Source: Ciborinia camelliae (lineage: Eukaryota; Ascomycota; Leotiomycetes; Helotiales; Sclerotiniaceae). Taken from it: DNA of 64,000 bases. The stretch spans positions 463,779 to 527,778 of the forward strand of contig JANPYM010000005.1 of NCBI GenBank assembly GCA_025890175.1. The letters are read 5' to 3'. This document shows positions 11,836-21,016 of this stretch, piece by piece. Position numbers and translations under genes: made by a program. Positions within the stretch are counted from its first letter, which is position 1, and every line of letters starts with the position of its first letter. The notes beneath the pieces were generated by a model. The model worked only from the letters and a program-made list of their open reading frames with translations. It did not search any database and was not told the origin of the DNA.

Positions 11836-13521
11836 CTAATCAAGTGAGATTGGAGCCCCAGCTGTTCCATCCTCATCATCAATAACAACTGCCTTTCCTT
11901 TCCCCTTGGAACTCTGAACAGGCGGCTCAACGTCAACCTCATCCTCAATCTCTTCAACGTCACTATCGTCGATCAACCAAACAATATTTGAATTGTTGAG
12001 GTTGACGTCACGACTGCCAATCTCACCCTCCTCCTCTACATCCTCCTCACCAGCGAAATCTATATCATCCCACCACATCTTCTCCCTCTCTTCATCCTCT
12101 TCAACTCCCGGCAAGCCCTCAAACACGTCACCCAACTTATCGACCGTCAAATACTCAGCGATATTGGAACAACCGGCAATATCAAGCTCCCCGTCTTCAC
12201 TACCTCGTGGATCGAGGGTATAGCCCAACCTTCGAAACAGTCTCACCAAACTCTCTTGATGATTTTGATGAAAATCTTCAAATGCGGCGACTTGCCACTG
12301 TGTTAAGAGTGCACGTCGATCGCTGGGTTTGTGAATACCGTTGTAGAAGTCGCGACGATTATGACCTTGATCCAACCATGCTTTTTCTTGAGCGGCAACT
12401 TTAAGCTTGATCACAGCATGCGGCCAGATATCACCAACCTGCAAAAAGTAGGTGGAGGAGGCAGGAATCACAGTATTGATGTGGTTAGTTTTACGAAACC
12501 ACTCTTTGACGGAATGCGTATTGTGGGCGGCAACAGCATCAAACATGCATACATTCGATCCAGTATTACCCGGTATCGCTGTGCATGCCGGCTTCCAATG
12601 GGTTTCCAGCCAATTCTCGAAGTTTTCACCATCAACAAAGTGATTATCTTGCCAATAAACAATACAATCAGGATGGTATTGCTGCATCTCTGCACGCATA
12701 TCGACTTCGGTCATTTCCGGATCTGGCTCGAAGATGAGGACCGGTTTAGTATGCTGAATTCCATCCCCAAAAAACGGATACAACGCGGTGTATTTGAAGT
12801 CTTGCATAGCATTAGAGGCCATGGGAATTTCTTTGGCACCTTTCGCGGCATACGTTTTGGAACCCAATGCACAGCCCGAATTTGGAACTTCATCAACGGC
12901 CGTAATCTTAGATGGATGGAAAAGCCCACCAGCATTCAAAAGACGTCTTCGATGATATCGAAGAAGATTCACTGCCAACTTCAACGGGTCTTTCGCCTTT
13001 TGTTGTGGCTTCTTCTTCGTAAAGCTTCGCAAAGAGATCCCTTGACGTTTTTGCAAACGATGAAAATATCCGTTTGTTAATCTCCAAGTCTTGGTATCAA
13101 CATTCGGATTCGTATGCTTCAAAAGTGCTTTTGCCATAGCCTCGATCCAGTCTCTAGTGATATGCTCCCCTCTCTTATTGGCAGATACCATCTTCTCGAA
13201 AAGGGCTTCCTCCATCTCCCAAAATACCGGTTGTTTCCCTCTTCCACCTGCCGTAATACGATTGGCAGAATTAGGTAAATCTGCGTATTGACCCCTCTCA
13301 TACTGACGAACCCAATCCTGAACTTGTTTTTTTTGGACTGGAATACGTGTCTCCTCCTTAAAATCGTTCCAAACTTTATTGATATCTTCTTTGTCGACCG
13401 AGATTCGGCGGGCGACAGTAATCTTCTGAGCTATGCTTATAGCGTTTCGGGCTCGTTTGGGGGATGATGCAGAGGCAGAGGCAGAGGCAGGACGCTTCTG
13501 CGGTGGTTTCTTTGGAGGCAT
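11836..13521 (-). CDS. Pogo/CENP-B-type DDD transposase
   Basis: A 561-residue intact protein whose ATG is followed by a Lys/Pro/Ser-rich nuclear-type N-terminus. Residues about 25-75 look like a helix-turn-helix. Residues about 95-170 match a CENP-B/Tc5-type DNA-binding domain (FWEMEEALFEKM ... ITRDWIEAMAKALL ... WRLTNGYFHRLQKR). The DDE_1 catalytic core follows, with candidate carboxylates D210 (TAVDE), D328 (CMFDAVAAHN) and D364 (FLQVGDIWPH). The 35-residue spacing between the second and third is typical of pogo-like enzymes. The C-terminal 120 residues are strongly acidic. It would cut and join transposon ends in the nucleus, probably the flanking CCGTAAAACC repeats. No internal stop or RIP damage is seen. 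A domesticated, non-transposing role is possible. Confidence 0.85.
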   Translation of the reverse strand: MPPKKPPQKRPASASASASSPKRARNAISIAQKITVARRISVDKEDINKVWNDFKEETRIPVQKKQVQDWVRQYERGQYADLPNSANRITAGGRGKQPVFWEMEEALFEKMVSANKRGEHITRDWIEAMAKALLKHTNPNVDTKTWRLTNGYFHRLQKRQGISLRSFTKKKPQQKAKDPLKLAVNLLRYHRRRLLNAGGLFHPSKITAVDEVPNSGCALGSKTYAAKGAKEIPMASNAMQDFKYTALYPFFGDGIQHTKPVLIFEPDPEMTEVDMRAEMQQYHPDCIVYWQDNHFVDGENFENWLETHWKPACTAIPGNTGSNVCMFDAVAAHNTHSVKEWFRKTNHINTVIPASSTYFLQVGDIWPHAVIKLKVAAQEKAWLDQGHNRRDFYNGIHKPSDRRALLTQWQVAAFEDFHQNHQESLVRLFRRLGYTLDPRGSEDGELDIAGCSNIAEYLTVDKLGDVFEGLPGVEEDEEREKMWWDDIDFAGEEDVEEEGEIGSRDVNLNNSNIVWLIDDSDVEEIEDEVDVEPPVQSSKGKGKAVVIDDEDGTAGAPISLD

Positions 13522-13659
13522 AGTGCAATAAATGAGCCGAAACAGCGTAAAGTGCTATTGTTGAATGAAAAGAAAGAGTTATAAATAATAGGCAGCAAAC
13601 ACTTTACTTAGCCTTGTGTAACCATCGCTAGTGCACCCATGGCAGTTAACAATTGTGAT

Positions 13660-13757
13660 TTCGAAATGGAAAATTCATTATTACGATCGAAATGCTACCA
13701 TTACGATCGAAACGATATGAGTTCACGTTCGAAAGGATATGAGTTACGATCGAAAAT
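13660..13757. repeat. ACGATCGAAA iterons upstream of the transposase gene
   Basis: ACGATCGAAA appears three times, with the variant ACGTTCGAAA once and TTTCGAAAT nearby. Two copies share the longer context GATATGAGTT before the motif. They fill the short gap between the DUF3716-like gene's stop and the transposase start, so they lie in the transposase promoter region. They may be binding sites for a protein encoded by the element. Confidence 0.6.
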
Positions 13758-13770
13758 TTTATATTAAAAC

Positions 13771-14770
13771 CTATAATTCTCTCGAGGGTTCTCGGACTGG
13801 TGGAATAATATCCCACCCGCGCATTTCCCTATCCCTCCTCCCCTCTTCCCTTAATCTCCCTGTCATATTTAAAAACTCCTCCCTTCTTGTTCTTATCTCT
13901 TCTTCTCTATCTTCCTCTTCCTCCTCTCCATCTTCATCTTCCTCCTCTCCGTCCTCTTTTTCCTCCTCCTCTTCTTCTTCTTCTTCATATTCTTCAACCT
14001 CCCCGGACCTTGCTCCCCTTTTTCCCCGCAGTATCCTTTGTTCCTCTTCGGCAGCCTCTTCGTATAGCACTGCAAGCTCTTCATGATGGCGAGCAATAGC
14101 ACGGTTGTGTTCTGCGATTGCTCGGTTTCGACGTATACTTGCTACCATTCATATATCAGTACTTTTGTTGAAAATGATGTGCCAATTGTAGATAGATACA
14201 TACGTGATGATACGCCAGGAGTGACTCGTGAAAAACGTCGAGGAGGAGAGGCTTTAGCAGTGGTAGACACAGAACCTATATGCAATTAATAAATATAGAC
14301 GTAGAAAAAAGATGGGTTCATTTACGCAAAGAACAGCGTTGTCCTACACCACCATAATGGCAGTTCGCACAACTTCCCCCAAGCATTCTCGACACCGATA
14401 CGCACTTAACAAACGGCCCAGCCCACCCAAAACAATGTGAACATGGTGGTGTGTTGACTTTGCCAACAAACTGAGCAAGCCAAGCCTCCATATTGGATGA
14501 CCTGGCAGAACGGAGAGTGACGCCGGGGCGAATTTTGGGATCGCGTCGAACACGCAATTGGGCAAGAATACTCATGTTAGATGTGGGTCGGGGAGGGAGA
14601 GCTGGGAGAGAAGGGAGTTTCTGTTGAGATGGTGCTGGCGACCTTGATGGGGATGCTTGATTTTCTCCAACCATTTTGCTTCTTCGCAGGGCTTGCTTTA
14701 ACAGCTTTGCTTTTCGTGGGTGATTGTCTTTTCTTTGGCGTTGCTGGTGGAGAGGAGGTGTTGTTCCCAT
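13771..14770 (-). CDS. DUF3716-like cysteine-rich protein of the mobile element
   Basis: Three exons can be joined in frame on the minus strand: 14770-14326, 14275-14204 and 14141-13771. The introns are 50 and 62 bp (donors GTAAAT and GTATGT, acceptors ATATAG and GGTAG), giving 295 residues. Exon 1 ends in a six-cysteine segment (CSHC ... GPFVKC ... GGSCANCHYGG ... RC) that resembles the fungal DUF3716 family, whose function is unknown. The N-terminal part is basic and Pro/Ser-rich. Exon 3 encodes helical sequence (AIAEHNRAIARHHEELAVLY) followed by a long Glu run. The start is uncertain because another open frame overlaps upstream. It lies between the Rep/helicase and transposase genes on the same strand and is flanked on both sides by the CGATCGAAA repeats, so it is probably an element cargo or accessory gene, perhaps DNA-binding. 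Confidence 0.6.
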
Positions 14771-14837
14771 TCGTTTCCCGGGTGAAGTTGGGCAGAGAGT
14801 GTTGATGGCAAGAAAGGCAAACGGGGCGAATGATTGC

Positions 14838-15040
14838 TTTTTCGATCGAAAATTTCACCTTTCCGAACGCAAATCCCACCCTTATAATAAAAAGTCCATT
14901 TTCCGAATTGAAATTTCTTATTTTCCGAATCGAAATTTCTCATTTTCGATCGAAATCTCTCATCTACGAACGAAATCTCTCACGTACGAACGAAATCATA
15001 AAATTTCGTCCCAAATATTGCCCTTACGAACGTAAATCTC
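14838..15040. repeat. CGATCGAAA / CGAACGAAA iteron array
   Basis: At least eight degenerate copies of a unit like TTCGATCGAAATCTCTCA lie between the stop of the Rep/helicase gene and the start of the DUF3716-like gene. Variants read CGAATTGAAATTTCT, CGAATCGAAATTTCTCA, CGATCGAAATCTCTCA and ACGAACGAAATCTCTCA (twice). Spacing is 15-20 bp in the densest part (14910-14990). The core is the same as in the array at 13660-13757, so both minus-strand genes have it in their presumed promoters. This suggests shared control or protein-binding sites used in mobility. Confidence 0.65.
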
Positions 15041-15088
15041 GCGCGGAAGATAGAAATCATAGAAATCACCAAATTGCAGTTCAAATCG

Positions 15089-18000
15089 TTAATCAACAAC
15101 ATCATTAATTCCAACCAATACCTCTGGGTAGACAATATTTTCAGTCTTTCTCTTCCTTCCATCAGCATCATATGGTAAGAGTACATAAAGATTTTGAAGC
15201 TCCTTGCTACGTGTCATTGCCACATAGAACTGACCATGACTAAAACATGGTGATCTCAAATCAGCACCAATAACCCTGAACCCTTGACCCTGCGATTTGT
15301 TGATTGTCATGGCCCAACATGGCTGTACGGGGAACTGCTTGCGTAGAAGGATATATGGCAAGTCACCTGGATTAGATTCCAGCGTTATGCGTGGAATAAT
15401 GCGTGTTCCTCCATGAAAATCCCCACCCAAAAGCATCACTTCCAACACATGAGTCTTGATACCCGTCAATATCATCCGACTTCCATTGCATAGACCGTGA
15501 TGTGGGCGGATATTGCGAAGCAACATCAATGGCATGCCAATTTTGAGCGCTAGAACGGCAGGAGGGAGTCCAGCGAGCTCAATAGCACGAAGGTTCTCTA
15601 CTGGTTCTCTCCATCCATCATCTTCATCTAGATCTTCAACATCCTTTTGTGTATCATGAGAGAAAGCAATCTTAGCCACCCCCGGGAATCGATTGAGTAT
15701 AATGCGATTGATCTCACCAGCTGTAATATTCTTCGTGGTGATAATACAACGATCAAGGAATGGAGAATCTTGCCGTTTATGAACTGCGTCAGAGAGAACT
15801 CTTTGAGGATAGATTTTTTCAACCAATTCCTCTAGATTCGAAGGCTGCTGAATATAGTCTGGAATGTCGTGATACCCTATAATGTTGGGGTCGTAGGGAA
15901 TTCTTGATATCCAGTCCTTGAACTGAACAGTTCTTTCAGCCCATGAATCTTGACTGCCGTCCGATCTCAACCTCATATTGACCTTGAGATTAAGCCGCCG
16001 AAGACTCTTCCATATCCAACTATTACGAAGAGACGCATTGATGGTATCGGATTTGGATCCATTCTTGATCACAGGCAATATCTGAGCAAAATCACCACCT
16101 AAAATGGCGGGGGTACCACCAAAGAGCGGAGTCCTTGGATCTTGCCACGGTAAGCCTCTAATATCACACAGTAGCTTATGTACCAATTCGAAACAATGGC
16201 GGTGCTGCATAGGAACCTCATCCCAGATGATGACATCCACTTTGCGAAGAAAATCTGCAACCTTACTCTGTTTCTTGATAGAACTGGTGGATTCGGCATT
16301 GAGATCGATTGGAATCCCAAATCTTGAATGAGATGTTTTACCACCAGGAAGGAGAAGAGCGGCTATCCCTGTAGATGCCACACAAAGAACCACCTTGTTG
16401 ATACCACGAAAGTAATGACAAATACCGCAATACAAATAAGTCTTGCCCGATCCACCTGGACCCTGAAGGTAAAAGTGTGCTTTCTCGGGATCATACAAAA
16501 CCGCCTCAGCAATCTCTTCAAATGCAAAACTTTGGGCAGGGTTGAAAGTAGGACGAACAGCTTGATACATCCTGTACTCCTCGGCGGCATCATAGTCTCT
16601 GTCACGATCCGGTAGAACATTTGCCCAGTTGTGCAACGGCATTGGTAGATTAAAATCCAGCAATGTGACATCTGGGTTGTCCTCTTGAATGCCCATTTGA
16701 ATCAAATAAAGTGCATAGTCCTGGATGGGTTCTTCTAGATCTTGTGGCCACCCTACTCCACGCCTAGCTAGATCAGCTCGAAGACTGCTATCAGCAAAAT
16801 CGCCCTTAAATCGAGTCCAGATAGCGAGAGGATCGGCAATGAGGTTGAGCTTGAGACCTATGATAAACATATCTCTCAATTGACCGGCGGATTGAAATTC
16901 CTTAGCCTCACTGAAAGCATTCTCCCATTCGTCATCGTTCTCAGCAATTCCCATAGCAATGCATGCCTCGCGGTAAGTATTATATTCCACGCCATTGTAT
17001 GTGCGCAAATCGAGGAAGCACGTAGCACCCGGCACAACTGTGAGAAGACAACGAAGATAATACCGCTCTCCAGAGAACATGCTTGCTTGATACATACGAC
17101 CTACAGCTTTCGCACGTTGATTGGCCAGAGGAACATTCTTCTTCATCTTACGAAGTTTCCAACTTTTAATCTTTCTATCATAAACTGCCCATTGAGGAAA
17201 GTCCGGGTACAAAACTTCTGAGAGGTCTTCGTGGACACGTTCTTCAATATCTCCAACCATGTGAGTTTGATCTTTAACATGGAGATGTTCCAGGTTGTAC
17301 TTAAACCATGCCATAAGAGTAGACATATTGGATTGCAAGCTTTCACGAAGCTCTTCATTGGACGCAAGTTCCCCAAAGAAAACCGGCTGTTCGCCAGGAA
17401 GATGGACGGATAGTCGTTGCACCGGGGGGTAGCATTGATGAGTTTCAAATTCCATCAAACGCCAATACGCCTCGATTGCACCAATATATCTCCCAGCCAC
17501 ATGTTGATGGATCTCGTCATTCCTGCGAGGATCATCCACAGCAAGGGTAGCTCTGTCATTACCTTTGAAAGTGTATTTGTGAATGTACTTGATGGCCGAG
17601 ACAGTTGCGCACACCTCAACGTTGATATGAGCTTTGTACTTTCGTTGAAGATAAGGATTATATGGTACCACCCACGAATTATCCAATTCGATCTCCTCAT
17701 CCGAACTTCCGGGTTTCCTTACATTCCAAGTGATATTATTCCGCCGTCGGTACGATGGATATGCATCATTGTTGTCGGGTATATAAGTGGAGTCTCGGAA
17801 AGATTTGGGAAAATGCTTTGTACATATTTGAGAATCAGAACCATCTTTAGCACGCATACAGGGGGCTCGAGGATTGTGTTCACCACATGGGCCGTGAATC
17901 ATATGCGTCTTGACTAAATCTCGTAATTCCCCAGTTGGATCCATCGTTTCATGGGGCAATTCAGCCATAACTACCTCATCCACTGTCTCCGGGGTATTGT

Positions 18001-20029
18001 AAGGGTACTCGGATCGAAGGACATTTAGCAGTAAATGCATATGTGGCAAGCCGCGCTTTTGATACTCAATCGTCATAGTGTGACTGAGATATTTGCCCAA
18101 AATCTCGTGTTCCGTAAGATCCTTGATCAGCTCCTTTACTTTAAGATGAAACACGCGGGCAACAACATCTGGGCGATCCTGTGCGGACTGACCAGGAAGT
18201 AGATTATCTTGAATCTCAGGCCACCTAGTATTACAGGTGAATGTGATGAAAAGGGATGGTTTCCCAGCCTTTCTTACCACTGCCATAGCATCTTGATATG
18301 CTTGATGCATGAATCTCTCGCTCCCAAGATGAGAAGAGGGAAGAACAATGCGCCGTCCTACTGAACTTCCATCAGCATCACCGGCATGAAGAGCATCCGC
18401 TAGGCCATTATACACATCCGATCGTAGTTTATCCTGGTTATTTCTGATCCACGACAAAGAGGTTTCTTCGATAGCTGCGAAAGAATCAACCAATAACTGC
18501 TGAAATAAAGCACCAGCATGAAAAACGGGATGAAACTTATCATCATCAATGACATCCCATCCATCCCCACGTCGTATAACTTTGTGTCGAACATGGGTCA
18601 TATATCGATACCAATGACGTTGAGAAAGTCGAGTTCGTTGGCGATTCTCATTAGCTACGCTTTCGAGTCTAAGAGACCAATTCCAACCATTCTCCCCGGC
18701 CGGAAACAACAGAACATAATGTAATGGCATCCATGAGGCATGAGATACATGAACAGTACGCAGACGATCGTGATCAGGGATCTCATTTCCTCGTTGATCA
18801 AAACGCCGCTCACATAGGACGATATCCCGAGGAGACTTGAGTCTTCCGTCATCAGATTCGTCAGGTATAATCAATGCAATCTCTGGAGCGGTGGGCAGGT
18901 TATGTCTACCCCTGTGTTCACCATCAGGTTTCTCCACAATAAGTTGCAACTTTGGATTCAAGAGCAACCGAAATTCATCATTATCCCGTCGTCGTTGTTG
19001 TGCGACGACCTCTTTTGCATGCTTGTACAACTTGACGTAAGGATTGATTTCCCGTAGTAGCATATCTATCTCGGCTATAATGGTTCGATTTAGACCCTCG
19101 TTGAATGGATTGTTCATCCGTACTTCGTTCGCATAAGCCGGATCGTGAAGAAAGAGTTGATTGAACACAGGGACTTCTCCCGGTGCCTCCTCTAATGACC
19201 CGTTGTAGTGATAAACTTTTCCATGAATAGAGAAAACCTTCCAATTGTTACCGCTAAATTTGACTCGCTCATCCTCATTGTACTTGAAAGATGTGAAAGC
19301 CAGCCCGTTGTTGTACTTCCGAGCATTTTGGCAGAATTCCTGGCTCCTAGGATCATTCCCTATCCATAAATTCTTCATGATGGGCGGGGTATGAGGGAGC
19401 GGTAATTGAACATCTCCATGAGAACAACATTTCGAACTGACAGAAAATGTATTTGACCCAGCAATCGTAGCTCGGGTCTTCTCTTTATCAAAATGCCAAG
19501 CTCCGCAATTGCCACACTTAACGTCAAAAGCACCTAAATGCGAGATGTCACCAACTCTGCGGGGATCATTGTAGACTCCTATCCACGCATCCGGCAATCG
19601 TAATCGAACTCGACGTCGTTTTGGTTCGCGGGGTCGAGCAATAGCACCAACAATGGGCATATCTCCATTCTCGTCAACTTCAGACACTTCGCCCTCATCA
19701 ACACGCGGTCTGCGGCGGGAGGACGGGCCTGGATTGGCATCTAATTCTTGTGCAGCACCTGCAGGCCTTCTCGCGGTTCTGGGTCGGGATGGAGGAGCTC
19801 TCCGTGGACCTGCATTGGCATCCAACTCGCGTAAGGGTGCTCTGGATGGGCCTGCATTGGACCGAGACGCGTTCGAAGTTCGACATGTTGCACAGGTTCG
19901 AAACTGTTTTGGTTGAGCGTTAGTTCCAAACTCAAAGAAGTCTATATAAGGGCGTGCAATATTACAACGACTGCAACGAATAGGAGGTCGTTCAGATAGA
20001 TCTGGAAGAAGGGGGTCAATATTCTCCAT
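15089..20029 (-). CDS. Helitron Rep/helicase (RepHel)
   Basis: An uninterrupted 1646-residue protein. A CxxC...CxxC zinc-ribbon-like segment lies at residues about 19-48 (RCSRC ... CATC). The rolling-circle Rep nuclease centre is KRGLPHMHLL near residue 660, with its two metal-binding histidines. Its catalytic tyrosine region is KYIHKYTFKGND near residue 820. A PIF1-family helicase follows: Walker A GPGGSGKT (about 1188), Walker B IIWDEVPM, and the C-terminal motifs INKSQGQ and FYVAMTRS (about 1605). The enzyme nicks and unwinds DNA for Helitron transposition. The length is normal for the family and every key motif is present, so the element may be autonomous. No OTU protease domain is evident. 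The lack of RIP mutations contrasts sharply with the flanking DNA and indicates a young or single-copy insertion. Confidence 0.95.
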   Translation of the reverse strand: MENIDPLLPDLSERPPIRCSRCNIARPYIDFFEFGTNAQPKQFRTCATCRTSNASRSNAGPSRAPLRELDANAGPRRAPPSRPRTARRPAGAAQELDANPGPSSRRRPRVDEGEVSEVDENGDMPIVGAIARPREPKRRRVRLRLPDAWIGVYNDPRRVGDISHLGAFDVKCGNCGAWHFDKEKTRATIAGSNTFSVSSKCCSHGDVQLPLPHTPPIMKNLWIGNDPRSQEFCQNARKYNNGLAFTSFKYNEDERVKFSGNNWKVFSIHGKVYHYNGSLEEAPGEVPVFNQLFLHDPAYANEVRMNNPFNEGLNRTIIAEIDMLLREINPYVKLYKHAKEVVAQQRRRDNDEFRLLLNPKLQLIVEKPDGEHRGRHNLPTAPEIALIIPDESDDGRLKSPRDIVLCERRFDQRGNEIPDHDRLRTVHVSHASWMPLHYVLLFPAGENGWNWSLRLESVANENRQRTRLSQRHWYRYMTHVRHKVIRRGDGWDVIDDDKFHPVFHAGALFQQLLVDSFAAIEETSLSWIRNNQDKLRSDVYNGLADALHAGDADGSSVGRRIVLPSSHLGSERFMHQAYQDAMAVVRKAGKPSLFITFTCNTRWPEIQDNLLPGQSAQDRPDVVARVFHLKVKELIKDLTEHEILGKYLSHTMTIEYQKRGLPHMHLLLNVLRSEYPYNTPETVDEVVMAELPHETMDPTGELRDLVKTHMIHGPCGEHNPRAPCMRAKDGSDSQICTKHFPKSFRDSTYIPDNNDAYPSYRRRNNITWNVRKPGSSDEEIELDNSWVVPYNPYLQRKYKAHINVEVCATVSAIKYIHKYTFKGNDRATLAVDDPRRNDEIHQHVAGRYIGAIEAYWRLMEFETHQCYPPVQRLSVHLPGEQPVFFGELASNEELRESLQSNMSTLMAWFKYNLEHLHVKDQTHMVGDIEERVHEDLSEVLYPDFPQWAVYDRKIKSWKLRKMKKNVPLANQRAKAVGRMYQASMFSGERYYLRCLLTVVPGATCFLDLRTYNGVEYNTYREACIAMGIAENDDEWENAFSEAKEFQSAGQLRDMFIIGLKLNLIADPLAIWTRFKGDFADSSLRADLARRGVGWPQDLEEPIQDYALYLIQMGIQEDNPDVTLLDFNLPMPLHNWANVLPDRDRDYDAAEEYRMYQAVRPTFNPAQSFAFEEIAEAVLYDPEKAHFYLQGPGGSGKTYLYCGICHYFRGINKVVLCVASTGIAALLLPGGKTSHSRFGIPIDLNAESTSSIKKQSKVADFLRKVDVIIWDEVPMQHRHCFELVHKLLCDIRGLPWQDPRTPLFGGTPAILGGDFAQILPVIKNGSKSDTINASLRNSWIWKSLRRLNLKVNMRLRSDGSQDSWAERTVQFKDWISRIPYDPNIIGYHDIPDYIQQPSNLEELVEKIYPQRVLSDAVHKRQDSPFLDRCIITTKNITAGEINRIILNRFPGVAKIAFSHDTQKDVEDLDEDDGWREPVENLRAIELAGLPPAVLALKIGMPLMLLRNIRPHHGLCNGSRMILTGIKTHVLEVMLLGGDFHGGTRIIPRITLESNPGDLPYILLRKQFPVQPCWAMTINKSQGQGFRVIGADLRSPCFSHGQFYVAMTRSKELQNLYVLLPYDADGRKRKTENIVYPEVLVGINDVVD

Positions 20030-20370
20030 TGCGGAAAACCATACCTTTCTGTATAGGTTCTCCTTCCATCATAGCATCTCCAAGCATATATAAAACGCGG
20101 TTCAATGAGCAAACGGCACGCCGACGGGTAGGTACACAATGAAAACAAATGAACAATACAAACACGATACAACCCTATTGAAGCGTTAGAACAAATATAT
20201 ACTGTGGAAGAGGGACAATTTATAGAGAAATAGAACTTTATTATAGGTGGGGTTTTACGGTAGCCCCCCCCCTCTCATTTTCCACCATTCTGAGGAACAA
20301 TTGATAGGTGTCGTCGCCATTGAAAGGTAGATTTATGAGGGCATATCAAGGTGGAAATGGGCGCCGATGA

Positions 20371-21016
20371 GATATAAACAAAATGAAAAGAAAACGCGAT
20401 TATAATGAACCAATCATATCAATCACACATCAAAGAGGCATTAACATTCAATTCTATATAACTTTTGAACTACGAATCTTCAAACATATTAAATTATATC
20501 ATTGAATAGATAAAGTGATAAAGTGATTCTCTTTAATCTTACATTTTTTAATTTCATTTTATCTATTGTGGAAAGAAGTGTATCAATTTCAAAGGATTTT
20601 CGAGGCACTACACGTGATATTTCAGAATAGTGTTCCAACATCGTGCACGATCCACTGCGTCATAAGAGTGTTTTATAATATGAAATGTTAGATAGATATA
20701 AACAAAATGAAAAGAAAACGCGATTATAATGAACCAATCATATCAATCACACATCAAAGAGGCATTAACATTCAATTCTATATAACTTTTGAACTACGAA
20801 TCTTCAAACATATTAAATTATATCATTGAATAGATAAAGTGATAAAGTGATTCTCTTTAATCTTACATTTTTTAATTTCATTTTATCTATTGTGGAAAGA
20901 AGTGTATCAATTTCAAAGGATTTTCGAGGCACTACACGTGATATTTCAGAATAGTGTTCCAACATCGTGCACGATCCACTGCGTCATAAGAGTGTTTTAT
21001 AATATGAAATGTTAGA
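20371..21016. repeat. Tandem 322-324-bp duplication at the presumed Helitron 5' end
   Basis: The sequence starting GATATAAACAAAATG at 20371 repeats from 20695 with an offset of 324 bp. The copies appear identical by eye through ...GAAATGTTAGA. The second copy ends exactly at the border with the A+T block. No gene is seen in it. It is shorter than the repeat length RIP usually needs, which could explain why the copies remain identical. It may be a duplicated Helitron 5' terminus or an assembly artefact. Confidence 0.9.

Larger units (their letters stand above)
11686..20260. mobile_element. Inverted-repeat-bounded unit with TA flanks (Tc1/mariner-pogo-like), 8.6 kb
   Basis: A 24-bp sequence beginning CCGTAAAACCCCACC at 11686-11709 recurs as its perfect reverse complement at 20237-20260. 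On each side the outermost base is preceded by TA (11684-11685 and 20261-20262), and similarity stops there. TA duplication plus terminal inverted repeats is the signature of Tc1/mariner/pogo transposons, which fits the pogo-type transposase at 11836-13521 inside. The unit also encloses the Helitron Rep/helicase and the DUF3716-like gene. It could be a transposon that acquired Rep/helicase, a transposon hit by a Helitron, or a Helitron that captured a transposon. Confidence 0.65.
11487..21016 (-). mobile_element. Putative Helitron, complete, about 9.5 kb
   Basis: The unit encodes an intact Rep/helicase (15089-20029, minus strand), so its 5' end should lie at the right. Read on the minus strand, the right edge is ...TTATTAAA|TCTAACATTTC, matching the Helitron 5' rule (TC after a host A). 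The left edge is GCCGG-AGACAAAGCTCG|TATAT: a GC hairpin, a 12-nt spacer, CTCG and then a host T. Helitron 3' ends are usually hairpin plus CTRR, so CTCG departs by one base. Both edges coincide exactly with the sharp switch to RIP-like A+T DNA. The unit also carries a DUF3716-like gene, a DDD transposase and internal inverted repeats. The Rep/helicase gene is certain; the exact termini are inference. Confidence 0.55.

Noticed and set aside
12331..13080. 249-codon plus-strand frame opposite the transposase gene
   Set aside because: It is the antisense shadow of the transposase; the minus-strand product has clear catalytic motifs and this one has none.
13739..14086. Ser-rich 115-codon plus-strand frame
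   Set aside because: It mirrors the Glu-rich GAA/GAG tract of the DUF3716-like gene on the other strand.
17417..17917. 166-codon plus-strand frame
   Set aside because: Antisense shadow of the Rep/helicase gene.
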